Positions 23,638-29,986 of a DNA stretch of 29,986 bases are shown here, piece by piece. The notes below the pieces were generated by a model. It saw only the letters and a list, made by a program, of their open reading frames with translations. It was not told the DNA's origin and made no database searches. Position numbers and translations under genes: made by a program. How positions within the stretch are numbered: position 1 is the stretch's first letter; each line of letters opens with the position of its first letter. Source of the DNA: a virus; IMG/VR virus record IMGVR_UViG_3300042923_001786, positions 1 to 29,986 of that record. One strand, 5' to 3'.

Positions 23638-25083
23638 TTATCCACCGCTAGGTCTGGTAGCCCCCTGAGGCGTCCCGCCTTCGGAGGTCTTCGCGCTACC
23701 TTTCAACATCTCCATGTTAGGTTCGGCTACGGACGGAGTACCGACTGCCTCGATTGAAGCCATGTCCTGATCTATCCAGCCTTGGTCGCGCTTGTATGCA
23801 ATGTTCTGCAATTTGATCTGATTGAACTGCTCCTGTTCGAGTTCCGTTCTGATCTCGATAGGCTCAAACTCAAACTGCACAATGCCCTGCTTGCCATTCA
23901 TGTTCAGCATGATAGTGAGCGCACGACTGATAATCCGCGACACAACATCCTGCACGGCTTTAACGCCCGCCATGTACAGCTTGATCTCCAGCTTGGCAAA
24001 GGACTCCGTATTACCCGAAGACCTTCTGCCCATGATTGTGGAGAGGGTCTTCAACCCTGCCATAATTTGATTGTCAATGACGGTCATCAGAGCCTCAGGA
24101 TCGATCAGCGATCCGCCGCCGCTGCCGCCGCCGACAGTACCCATCTCGATAGAGTCAAAGTGAACGAACGTATCGTCAGGCTGCAACCCGTTGTACATCT
24201 CGATAACCTCTTGCAGCTTCGCCTTCAACCATGTAGCTTTCTTCTCTTCGTTGTTGCGGATATTGATAGGCACCCGGTTAAGCAGGACTTCCTCAAGGAT
24301 TTTAATATCGAACCTCGGGTAGCCTTGGTTGTGAACGACAGCCTTGATGTCCTGCAATACCTGAAGCTGAAACAAAATCATCTGCACCGCGTTAGTGAAC
24401 GGGGAGCGCCCGTAAGGGTCATCAATGCGGTCATCCAACGCTTCGTAAATGAATGTCGGAATATCCAAGCTGATCTTGTCCGTATCCTGATAGGGCACAT
24501 AGCGATCTTGCTCGAACCTGAACGTAATTGTTGCAGGGTCAATAGGTGCTAGGAAGGCTACACCAGTAAGCGACGAAGCCAGCACCAACTCTAGCGAACC
24601 TGCACCCCGGGTCAGTACCGACAGCATGAGTTGATTGATGACCTTCTTGAGGGAGCGAGAGGACTCGAAGCGATTAATGTTGGGCATTTCCAGCATTTGA
24701 AGGAACTGGTCAATTAGTTTTTTGCTTGCTGCGTCCTCTTTATCAGAGCCGACTTTCATTACCTTGTACTTGAAGTCGCAATTTCCGATCCGCAGGAAGT
24801 TCCACAACGCGAACCCAAGGTCAGGGTGAGCATCCGACAAGATATCGATCAAACTGTCGAGGGAGGCTGATTGTAGCGAAGCCTCGTCCAGCATTAACTC
24901 CGACTGTGCCCTACGAGGCAGGTTACCGCCAGCACCGCCGCCGCCCATGGCGAACCGCGGAATAGTGGTACGGCTACCGCCAAAGTCAGGTACATCAGGG
25001 GCTTGGGCCGTGGCAGCGGCAAGCCGAGTAGGCTGCTGTTTCTTGCGCTTTCGGAACGAGAAGAAATCTCTAATACTAGCCAA
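23638..25083 (-). CDS. Portal protein
   Basis: 481 residues. The start is TTG at 25083, eight bases after AAGGAGG; no ATG or GTG lies near that site. The N-terminal 50 residues are basic then Gly-rich (ASIRDFFSFRKRKKQQ). The portal-like body includes DAHPDLGFALWNFLRIGN (83-100), YEALDDRIDDPYGRSPFTNA around 214-233 and DNQIMAGLKTLSTIMGRRS around 334-352, the last matching the usual C-terminal 'lid' helix region. The C-terminal tail is Gly/Pro/Thr-rich. Portals form the DNA-conducting dodecamer. Position between phosphoesterase and protease supports the call. Confidence 0.88.
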   Translation of the reverse strand: MASIRDFFSFRKRKKQQPTRLAAATAQAPDVPDFGGSRTTIPRFAMGGGGAGGNLPRRAQSELMLDEASLQSASLDSLIDILSDAHPDLGFALWNFLRIGNCDFKYKVMKVGSDKEDAASKKLIDQFLQMLEMPNINRFESSRSLKKVINQLMLSVLTRGAGSLELVLASSLTGVAFLAPIDPATITFRFEQDRYVPYQDTDKISLDIPTFIYEALDDRIDDPYGRSPFTNAVQMILFQLQVLQDIKAVVHNQGYPRFDIKILEEVLLNRVPINIRNNEEKKATWLKAKLQEVIEMYNGLQPDDTFVHFDSIEMGTVGGGSGGGSLIDPEALMTVIDNQIMAGLKTLSTIMGRRSSGNTESFAKLEIKLYMAGVKAVQDVVSRIISRALTIMLNMNGKQGIVQFEFEPIEIRTELEQEQFNQIKLQNIAYKRDQGWIDQDMASIEAVGTPSVAEPNMEMLKGSAKTSEGGTPQGATRPSGG

Positions 25084-25096
25084 TGGTTACCCCTCC

Positions 25097-25873
25097 TTAA
25101 TCGATAATGTCGTCGATACGATGGAATATTTGTTTACGCGAATCCGCGAATATCTGCACAGCACCGAACCCTATACTGTTCATTGCAAAGCCTTTTTGCT
25201 CTCCGTAGCCGCCATCGCCAACCGCGGTTCCTGTGTTAACGAACATCTGATGAATCTCGGCCAGCTCGTCGGAGTGCGGTTGCGGCACCATAACCTTGCG
25301 GTTGAATGACAGCAACTTGTGCGTGTGACCCATGAAGTACAGGTGTGCTATGCAACGTTCGCGCATACCGAGCAACCCGTTGATTACACTGCTCTCCTTG
25401 GTGCCCCCAGTTGACCCATGCCAAGCGTAAGCAGAGTAGGTAAGATTTGACCCAAGGTTGTAGTTTACAACGCCTGAGAATTGACCGTAGGCATCGTAGC
25501 GGTCTATACGGTGACAGAACTCTTGGACAATCTCGAACGAGGTGTCGCGGATTATCCTTTCTTCGTGATTACCTTCAACAACCAAATCAATGAGGTCTGC
25601 GTACGGCTTGAACTGCTCCACAGCGACTTCAAACTGCCGCTGAGTGGGATAAGACTCTTCGTATACCGAACGTCCCACAGAGGTCTTTGTGGCCACCTCC
25701 ATGAGATCGCCCATGAGGACTACTCGGCAACGGTTACGGTTCTTACCTACGAAGCGGAGAGCGCGTTCAAGGTAGTGCGGGTTATAATGCTTATTGCCGT
25801 AGTGAATATCACCTAGCGGAACGATGTACATTGATTTATGGTCACCTTTGTAACCTGATAGGAATTGTTTCAC
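25097..25873 (-). CDS. Calcineurin-like metallophosphoesterase
   Basis: 258 residues with a GTG start nine bases after GGGGAGGT. The five signature motifs of the dimetal calcineurin-like fold are all present: GDIH (21-24), GDLMEV (55-60), GNHE (101-104), WHG (151-153) and GHTH (182-185). It therefore should be an active phosphatase or phosphodiesterase, but the substrate cannot be told from sequence. It lies between the large terminase and portal, separated from the terminase by the repeat array. A role in DNA processing at packaging or in nucleotide signalling is possible but unproven. Confidence 0.9.
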   Translation of the reverse strand: MKQFLSGYKGDHKSMYIVPLGDIHYGNKHYNPHYLERALRFVGKNRNRCRVVLMGDLMEVATKTSVGRSVYEESYPTQRQFEVAVEQFKPYADLIDLVVEGNHEERIIRDTSFEIVQEFCHRIDRYDAYGQFSGVVNYNLGSNLTYSAYAWHGSTGGTKESSVINGLLGMRERCIAHLYFMGHTHKLLSFNRKVMVPQPHSDELAEIHQMFVNTGTAVGDGGYGEQKGFAMNSIGFGAVQIFADSRKQIFHRIDDIID

Positions 25874-25915
25874 GCGGATATTACCTCCCCTTTGTGCGTA
25901 TACTTGCGACTCTCT

Positions 25916-25926
25916 CTAGGTTAGAC
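25916..25926 (-). promoter_or_regulatory. GTCTAACCTAG motif upstream of the phosphoesterase gene
   Basis: The minus strand reads GTCTAACCTAG about 43 bases before the GTG start and 8 bases after the U-tract of a terminator. It is one of six GTCTANNCTA(G) sites and shares GGTCTAACCTA with the copy at 28977-28986. Confidence 0.4.
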
Positions 25927-25933
25927 CGAAACT

Positions 25934-25981
25934 AAAAAAGCCGCCCGAAGGCGACTCATAGTTGCCAACGAAGTTGGCGAC
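25934..25981 (-). terminator. Tandem hairpin terminator
   Basis: Two stems stand in a row on the minus strand. The first is a 9-bp stem (GTCGCCAAC/GTTGGCAAC with one G-T pair) at 25961-25981. The second is GTCGCC-TTCG-GGCGGC at 25940-25955, a stem with a stable UUCG tetraloop, followed by TTTTTT. This isolates the terminase operon from the head genes. Confidence 0.85.
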
Positions 25982-26030
25982 AGTTAAGTTTATAAAGCTT
26001 AAGTTCTAATTCTTAAAGATTATAATTCTT
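25982..26030 (-). other. AT-rich spacer next to the repeat array
   Basis: About 49 bases of very low GC, with a direct repeat TAATTCTTA at 26007-26015 and 26023-26031. It has no ORF. Its place beside five tandem repeats makes it a candidate unwinding element, but this is only a structural resemblance. Confidence 0.45.
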
Positions 26031-26032
26031 AG

Positions 26033-26141
26033 GGGTCATTTTTTGACCCTTCGTAGGTTCATTTTTTGACCCTCGCAGTGTCACTTTTTGACCCTACGCA
26101 GGTTCATTTTTTGACCCTTCGTAGGTTCATTATCTGACCCT
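26033..26141. repeat. Five tandem 22-23-bp repeats of an imperfect palindrome
   Basis: The TGACCCT element occurs at 26044, 26067, 26089, 26112 and 26135, so the spacing is 23, 22, 23 and 23 bp. On the minus strand each unit begins GGGTCA, has a five-base centre (mostly AAAAA) and continues TGAACC, then about six bases (usually TACGAA or similar). Each unit is thus a near-symmetric dimer site; the copy at 26033-26049 is a perfect GGGTCA/TGACCC inverted repeat. The copy at 26135 overlaps the last codons and stop of the large terminase. Two-turn phasing suggests a protein-binding array, such as origin iterons, a packaging site or operators. Confidence 0.9.
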
Positions 26142-27872
26142 CATTACTCCACCTGTCTTTAGTTTGATGGAAGTTCCTCGTTGGGCACCTGCTAGAAGTG
26201 GCATGGAGAAGTGGGTAGGCGGTATAACCTCGTCCATAGTACATATCCACACAGCCCCAGCGCGGGCATCAGAAAAGTCCTTAGCCTTATCGGGGTCGTG
26301 GTCGATCTTATTGCCGTTGATAACCTTAAGGTACTTAAGTTCCTCATTAGCGTTCTTCCGATGACCGTCCTCATTCAACGTATGGTCAAGAAGCTCGATG
26401 CTATCCGTATAGATATAACCCTTGAAGTTCGTGTAGATTTGGACTTGGAACGGGTTCGAGAAGTTCTTGTCCTCCGCTTCCACGCCCATCGATATTAACC
26501 TTTGTACAACTTCTGCGGAGTTAAATTTATCGAACAACGCCTTCTTCACGTAGACCTGAGAACAGATTTGCTCCAATATCTCGGCCACGTTCAGTAAGTC
26601 AACTGGGAGCCTGTCCTTTTTGGATGGCCTCCACTCCAAGATCAAATCCTCGACAGGCTTGTTTACCCATTTGGCCACTTCCTGACCGTTCTCATATATT
26701 AGCATCTCTGTAGGCTCGGCATGGTACAGGGTGATAACGTAGCTGTCGGTATTAACACCGCCGTCGCCGCCAAGGTAGTAGGTAAATTGCGGGTCGAGTT
26801 GTAGATTGAATAATTCCAAGCCTATGAAATACCGCTGCTCTCCGCTTTGCAGGGTGCGTGTGGTGACCTTGTTTTGGATAATTAGGTTCGGACATTGCGA
26901 CTGTTTACCGAGCTGGACTACGCCCATAATCTTTTCAGGGAACTGGAACAGACCTTCGGCCACCGCGGGCGGGATACACTCGTACTTAATCTGCGAACCT
27001 TCGGGGTCACGTTCATAGTCCTTATTAAGAGACTCTCGCTTGATCTTAGGGTTAACTTCCCAAGACGCTCCTTTGGTGGCCCAAACTTTCGGGTCTTTCT
27101 GAACTATCGCCTCTCTGTACTTCCGCATCATGAAGTCCTCTGAGTGGCGAGGGAACGAGATAAAGATCAGGAGCATACGTTCATTGTACCGAGATACCGC
27201 GGACGAACGGAGCGTAGAGTAGATATCCTCAGCCGCCTCGTACTCAAATCCCCCAATCTCGTCAAAGATTACGACAAATGGGTTGAATCCCTCAAAAGAA
27301 TCACCCTCGGAGTGAGCACTATGCGCGGTAATATTCTTGTAAAAACGTATCTGATTCTTTGTAAGTTGGAACTCCTTCGGAGAGGTAGGGGCGCCATTAA
27401 CCCGCTCAAACCACTTGCAATTCATAATACGAGCTTTCAGCTTCTTAAAGAATACATTATTCGCTTGGTAGGCATTGATCGCTACGTTGATAAGGTCAAT
27501 TGGTTCGTCCTGACCGAATCCCGCGAACTCCTGAGGGTTCGTGAGGCAACACAGCAGGTAGCAGACGTAGGCAAGAATCCCCGAGGCAAGGAAGTCCTTA
27601 CCCGACCCTTTACCAAACATTACAACCATTTCCTCGACCTCTTGCAGGTCAACGGGGCAGTTATGCTTCTCACCAGTCAACTTCCACCAAATAACATCGT
27701 TTACCGCGTTGATAAGTTCTGTCTGCTTCCCGGGATATGGTGTCTCCTTGAGGTATTCTACGAAGAAGGTCAGCAGGTCTACGGGGGTTTCCCTCCACAG
27801 ACCTACGCTGGCCGTCTTACTTGCTGCCATATTCAAGAATGATTCAAATAGATTCTCTAACTTACTAGCCAT
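26130..27872 (-). CDS. terL: Terminase large subunit
   Basis: 580 residues from the ATG at 27872, five bases after GGCGGTGG; a GTG at 27881 is in frame. The ATPase domain has Walker A GKGSGKD (about 87-93) and Walker B VVIFDE (about 200-205), with the catalytic Glu. A coupling segment follows (LLIFISFPR). The C-terminal RNase H-like nuclease shows YYLGGDGG (Asp about 370), LFDKFNS (Asp about 448) and KDFSDARAGA (Asp about 535). It cuts and pumps DNA into the prohead. Its start overlaps the preceding small ORF by eight bases, and its last codons form part of the tandem repeat array. Confidence 0.95.
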   Translation of the reverse strand: MASKLENLFESFLNMAASKTASVGLWRETPVDLLTFFVEYLKETPYPGKQTELINAVNDVIWWKLTGEKHNCPVDLQEVEEMVVMFGKGSGKDFLASGILAYVCYLLCCLTNPQEFAGFGQDEPIDLINVAINAYQANNVFFKKLKARIMNCKWFERVNGAPTSPKEFQLTKNQIRFYKNITAHSAHSEGDSFEGFNPFVVIFDEIGGFEYEAAEDIYSTLRSSAVSRYNERMLLIFISFPRHSEDFMMRKYREAIVQKDPKVWATKGASWEVNPKIKRESLNKDYERDPEGSQIKYECIPPAVAEGLFQFPEKIMGVVQLGKQSQCPNLIIQNKVTTRTLQSGEQRYFIGLELFNLQLDPQFTYYLGGDGGVNTDSYVITLYHAEPTEMLIYENGQEVAKWVNKPVEDLILEWRPSKKDRLPVDLLNVAEILEQICSQVYVKKALFDKFNSAEVVQRLISMGVEAEDKNFSNPFQVQIYTNFKGYIYTDSIELLDHTLNEDGHRKNANEELKYLKVINGNKIDHDPDKAKDFSDARAGAVWICTMDEVIPPTHFSMPLLAGAQRGTSIKLKTGGVMRVR

Positions 27873-28068
27873 CAAAACCACCGCCTAGCTGATCGGGAAT
27901 ATCAATTCCCTCTTCATCGATATATTGCTCGGTCACTGTTTGCACAACGCCCCTGTTCTGTAATAGTTGCAGAGCCTTAACAAGCGGCAACGAATGCCCT
28001 TCCATAACCAATTTCCCGTCGATATACAAAGCCTCCCAATCAGGGAGGGACAAGAGATGAATATTCAT
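27865..28068 (-). CDS. Small ORF between small and large terminase
   Basis: 67 residues. The ATG overlaps the TGA of the small terminase gene (ATGA), and the end overlaps the large terminase start by eight bases. This is tight translational coupling in a packaging operon. The product has a short strand pair (ALYIDGKLVMEG, 13-24), a helix (PLVKALQLLQNRG) and an acidic tail (DEEGIDIPDQ). It has no recognised motif. It may be a packaging accessory protein, or serve mainly to couple translation. Confidence 0.7.
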   Translation of the reverse strand: MNIHLLSLPDWEALYIDGKLVMEGHSLPLVKALQLLQNRGVVQTVTEQYIDEEGIDIPDQLGGGFDG

Positions 28069-28658
28069 TTCTTGTCACCTTCTTTGCTCCCTCCGCCGAT
28101 CAGGTCAGCGAACCACTGCGTACCTTTGGCGGCGCGGAGACGCTCTGCAATTGTCGGGATTTTTTCAGGGCATTCATCACTCAGAGTCTCAATAACGACT
28201 TCCATGAACTTACGCACGTTGTCGTAGTCGTTAATCTCCCGTTGAATATCACCCATATGCTTCAACATCTCACGCATCTCGGAGATGAGAGCCTTCCATG
28301 CGTAAGCATTGATTGGCTTATTCTTCTGCACCCAATCCTCTTCCATAGCGTTAATGATGGCCTTCGTCTTCTCGTACATGGTCTTTACCTCGAAGATAAC
28401 GTCCATTTGAGAATTGACCACCTCAACCATACGACGCTTCGAGTTGGACACGATTTCCTTGGTCACCGCGGGAACGGTGTCAAGAAAGCGCATCACGACA
28501 AATTTATCGATAGGATCGGCGGCGGGAACCTTGCCAGAGGCGTTCATCTCGTCCGCAATTTTCTGATAGGATAGGTTCTGCTGCCTGAGCGCAATAACGT
28601 CCTGCTCGATCTTGTATTTCACTATTTTCGATACTTGTACGATTCCCCCATTACTCAT
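28065..28658 (-). CDS. terS: Probable terminase small subunit
   Basis: 197 residues from the ATG at 28658, ten bases after AAGGAG; a GTG at 28667 is in frame but only one base from that site. Residues about 10-45 look like a helix-turn-helix (IALRQQNLSYQKIADEMNAS), as in DNA-recognition domains of small terminases. The rest is helical (VVNSQMDVIFEVKTMYEKTK; EMREMLKHMGDIQREINDYD), as in their oligomerisation cores, and the C terminus is basic. The position two genes before the large terminase supports the call. The family is inferred, so another DNA-binding packaging protein is possible. Confidence 0.72.
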   Translation of the reverse strand: MSNGGIVQVSKIVKYKIEQDVIALRQQNLSYQKIADEMNASGKVPAADPIDKFVVMRFLDTVPAVTKEIVSNSKRRMVEVVNSQMDVIFEVKTMYEKTKAIINAMEEDWVQKNKPINAYAWKALISEMREMLKHMGDIQREINDYDNVRKFMEVVIETLSDECPEKIPTIAERLRAAKGTQWFADLIGGGSKEGDKK

Positions 28659-28672
28659 TTGTCCCACTCTCC

Positions 28673-28942
28673 TTATTTGCCATCTTCGTCGTTATTCAAC
28701 GACTCGACGTAATCATCAATTATCTTCGCGGCAAACGCTTGAATCTTTTCGTCATCAGCAGTGTAGAGACCGCACCTCTTGATGTTAAACTCCACTTCAA
28801 CATCCACCCGCCACTTATCCAAGGCTGCTTCTTCAATAGAGAGCAAGGCATCTCTGGTACTTTTGAACCTGACGCATTTGTGCTCAAACCGGCAGGTGTC
28901 ACACAGGTGCTCAATCGTTACATCGATGTTATGGATTTGCAT
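28673..28942 (-). CDS. Small Cys-rich protein of the packaging operon
   Basis: 89 residues from the ATG at 28942, which follows GAGGTGG by five bases. The frame is open upstream to 28993, but no start there has a good ribosome binding site. CDTCRFEHKC (14-23) plus a later CGLY supply four Cys residues that could bind zinc. The C-terminal part is helical and acidic. It is the first gene of the minus-strand late operon, 14 bases before the small terminase. No family is recognised; a small zinc-binding DNA or RNA contact protein is possible. Confidence 0.65.
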   Translation of the reverse strand: MQIHNIDVTIEHLCDTCRFEHKCVRFKSTRDALLSIEEAALDKWRVDVEVEFNIKRCGLYTADDEKIQAFAAKIIDDYVESLNNDEDGK

Positions 28943-28976
28943 TCCAACCACCTCGTCTCTCACGGTTCCTATCAAA

Positions 28977-28986
28977 TAGGTTAGAC
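28977..28986 (-). promoter_or_regulatory. GTCTAACCTA motif at the head of the packaging operon
   Basis: The minus strand reads CGGTCTAACCTATT about 35 bases before the first packaging gene. It is the first of six GTCTANNCTA sites, and here no upstream minus-strand gene or terminator precedes it, which supports a promoter rather than a terminator remnant. Confidence 0.45.
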
Positions 28987-29015
28987 CGATCACTTAACTG
29001 GCGCACCATTGTTGC

Positions 29016-29081
29016 GTATAGGTAATTAGAAGGACACCGTTGAAAAATTTTTTATTACAGAAAGTATAGGTACTACCTATA
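29016..29081 (+). promoter_or_regulatory. Operator-like palindrome in the divergent region
   Basis: TATAGGTACTACCTATA at 29065-29081 is a perfect 17-bp palindrome. A half site, GTATAGGTA, recurs at 29016-29024, 48 bp upstream. A TTGAAA at 29040-29045 could be a -35 for the plus-strand genes, with a weak TATAGG-like -10 that would overlap the palindrome, so binding there could block transcription. The regulator is not in this window. Confidence 0.5.
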
Positions 29082-29090
29082 TAGAATGGG

Positions 29091-29264
29091 ATGGTGTGTA
29101 TGGCGCATCAGTGGAGACGGTGTAACCAAAAAGGTCAAATTAACCGCAAGTCGCTAAAGCAAGTAGAGCGGCAGAGTGAAATAAACAAAAGGCTGACTGA
29201 TCTCATGGAAGAAACAAGACGAAAGCGAGAGGGGGATCAACATGAAATGGAGATTCGAGATTGA
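29091..29264 (+). CDS. Small basic protein, first plus-strand gene
   Basis: 57 residues if started at ATG 29091; an in-frame ATG at 29100 is also possible. Ribosome binding is weak (GGGATGG). The product is highly charged (KSLKQVERQSEINKRLTDLM), mostly helical and basic. The end overlaps the next gene by 23 bases, whose own ribosome binding site lies inside this one, so the two are probably co-translated. No family is recognised, and it may be non-coding. Confidence 0.45.
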   Translation: MVCMAHQWRRCNQKGQINRKSLKQVERQSEINKRLTDLMEETRRKREGDQHEMEIRD

Positions 29265-29604
29265 GCCGCAATTACGGTTTGGGTTAGGGCTGGTAGAGGA
29301 CGGGTTCGAGGCGGACATTCTCTTCTTCCGACTGTCGGTTAAGCGTCGAAATTATTCGTGGGACACTACGGAGCCGCGGCGGGTTGTCATTGCAGGGAGT
29401 TATCAAGAGTTCTTGGGATGGTGTATGCGGTCGGGGCACAGTCCAAGAATGTTCAAGCTGATAGATCATAGAGATCACTTAACTGATCTCGCAGGTCAGA
29501 CTGTAGACCTGTATTACGTAGGAACGTTCACTAGTAATCCGATTTGTGAAGACGTTCGGTGGAACGAAATCGAATTTAGGAGGGAGATTTACTGCTATGA
29601 ATAA
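29242..29604 (+). CDS. Small early-type protein of unknown function
   Basis: 120 residues with an ATG start after AGAGGGGG. The sequence is rich in aromatic and charged residues (EADILFFRLSVKRRNYSWD, about 24-42) with no catalytic motif, signal peptide or membrane segment. Its transcription is opposite to the late genes, so it probably belongs to an early or middle operon. It overlaps the following gene by eight bases. Confidence 0.65.
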   Translation: MKWRFEIEPQLRFGLGLVEDGFEADILFFRLSVKRRNYSWDTTEPRRVVIAGSYQEFLGWCMRSGHSPRMFKLIDHRDHLTDLAGQTVDLYYVGTFTSNPICEDVRWNEIEFRREIYCYE

Positions 29605-29986
29605 AAGCAAATTTAACAAGCTCCGTATGAATCACACCGAGGGATTTGTAGTGTTTGAAGTCGTATGTGAACGTAGTGGCAGCTTAGAACACCGACTTGA
29701 GTTCAACAGCATGGAAGATTTGTACCTAATACTCAACGCAGTGTTTACGAGTCAGTATCGTTCAATACTGGCCGACGTATACCGAAGCTATGAAGTGGAT
29801 GAGATACTTCTTAGAGGTGTCGAGATCGTAGGGTCGGACGATACAGGGAATTCCATTAAAGCTTGCGTCATGGATGAAGAGGGCGCTTACGCATATGCCA
29901 AACTTGATGCGAGCATGGTCGATCAGGCCAACGTGGTACTGTTGAATAAGATGAGGGCGCACCTGCGCGAAGGGCTACATATCTAG
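29597..29986 (+). CDS. Small early-type protein of unknown function
   Basis: 129 residues from the ATG at 29597, which lies about a dozen bases after AGGAGGG. The reading frame also runs upstream to 29546 but no ribosome binding site supports that. The product is acidic with alternating strands (FVVFEVVCERSGSLEHRLEF) and a helix near EDLYLILNAVFTSQYRS. No family is recognised. It ends at the last base of the window, so the operon may continue beyond. Confidence 0.7.
   Translation: MNKSKFNKLRMNHTEGFVVFEVVCERSGSLEHRLEFNSMEDLYLILNAVFTSQYRSILADVYRSYEVDEILLRGVEIVGSDDTGNSIKACVMDEEGAYAYAKLDASMVDQANVVLLNKMRAHLREGLHI

Noticed and set aside
26033-26141. CRISPR array
   Set aside because: The repeats are contiguous at 22-23 bp with no unique spacers, and no cas genes occur here.
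28988-29485. 13-bp direct repeat GATCACTTAACTG at 28988 and 29473
   Set aside because: Several exact 13-bp pairs are expected by chance in 30 kb, and one copy lies inside a coding region.

Overview
This is the late structural region of a tailed bacteriophage (or prophage) of a Gram-positive host. Strong AGGAGG-type ribosome binding sites, GTG/TTG starts and dense minus-strand gene packing point to a Firmicutes host. The virion looks long-tailed and non-contractile (siphovirus-like). A tail-tube protein directly follows the tail terminator, no sheath gene is seen, and the tape measure is about 2,630 residues, which would imply a tail near 0.4 micrometre by the usual ~1.5 angstrom per residue rule. 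S-layer homology (SLH) domains in two tail-tip proteins suggest a host that anchors S-layer proteins on a secondary cell-wall polymer, for example the Paenibacillus/Brevibacillus or Bacillus anthracis groups. The host is inferred, not shown.

Layout, read on the minus strand from the right. The packaging block has a small Cys protein (28942-28673), a probable small terminase, a 67-residue linker ORF and the large terminase (27872-26130). A 256-bp non-coding gap follows, with five tandem 22-23-bp palindromic repeats, an AT-rich stretch and two hairpins. The head block has a calcineurin-like phosphoesterase, portal, a protease-scaffold gene with a nested scaffold start, a decoration-like protein and the major capsid protein, which ends at a strong terminator. 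The neck block has an unknown 134-residue protein, a connector, a head-closure-like protein, a gp10-like protein and the tail terminator. The tail block has a tail tube with an inserted domain, a chaperone pair joined by a -1 frameshift, the tape measure, a Dit-like protein ending in an SLH motif, a multi-SLH tail protein, a hub carrying M23 peptidase and lysozyme-like domains, two small proteins and a 669-residue distal protein ending at base 1.

At the right edge three small genes run on the plus strand, so 28943-29090 is a divergent control region. It contains a perfect 17-bp palindrome. The minus-strand late region is divided by hairpin terminators, and the same short motif, GTCTANNCTA(G), lies upstream of six transcription-unit starts. 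This motif is a candidate phage-specific late promoter element.

No tRNA, rRNA, CRISPR array, insertion sequence, integrase, lysis cassette or replication gene is seen. No non-coding stretch exceeds 300 bases; the longest is 25874-26129. Functions marked as inferred rest on gene order and on motifs read by eye.
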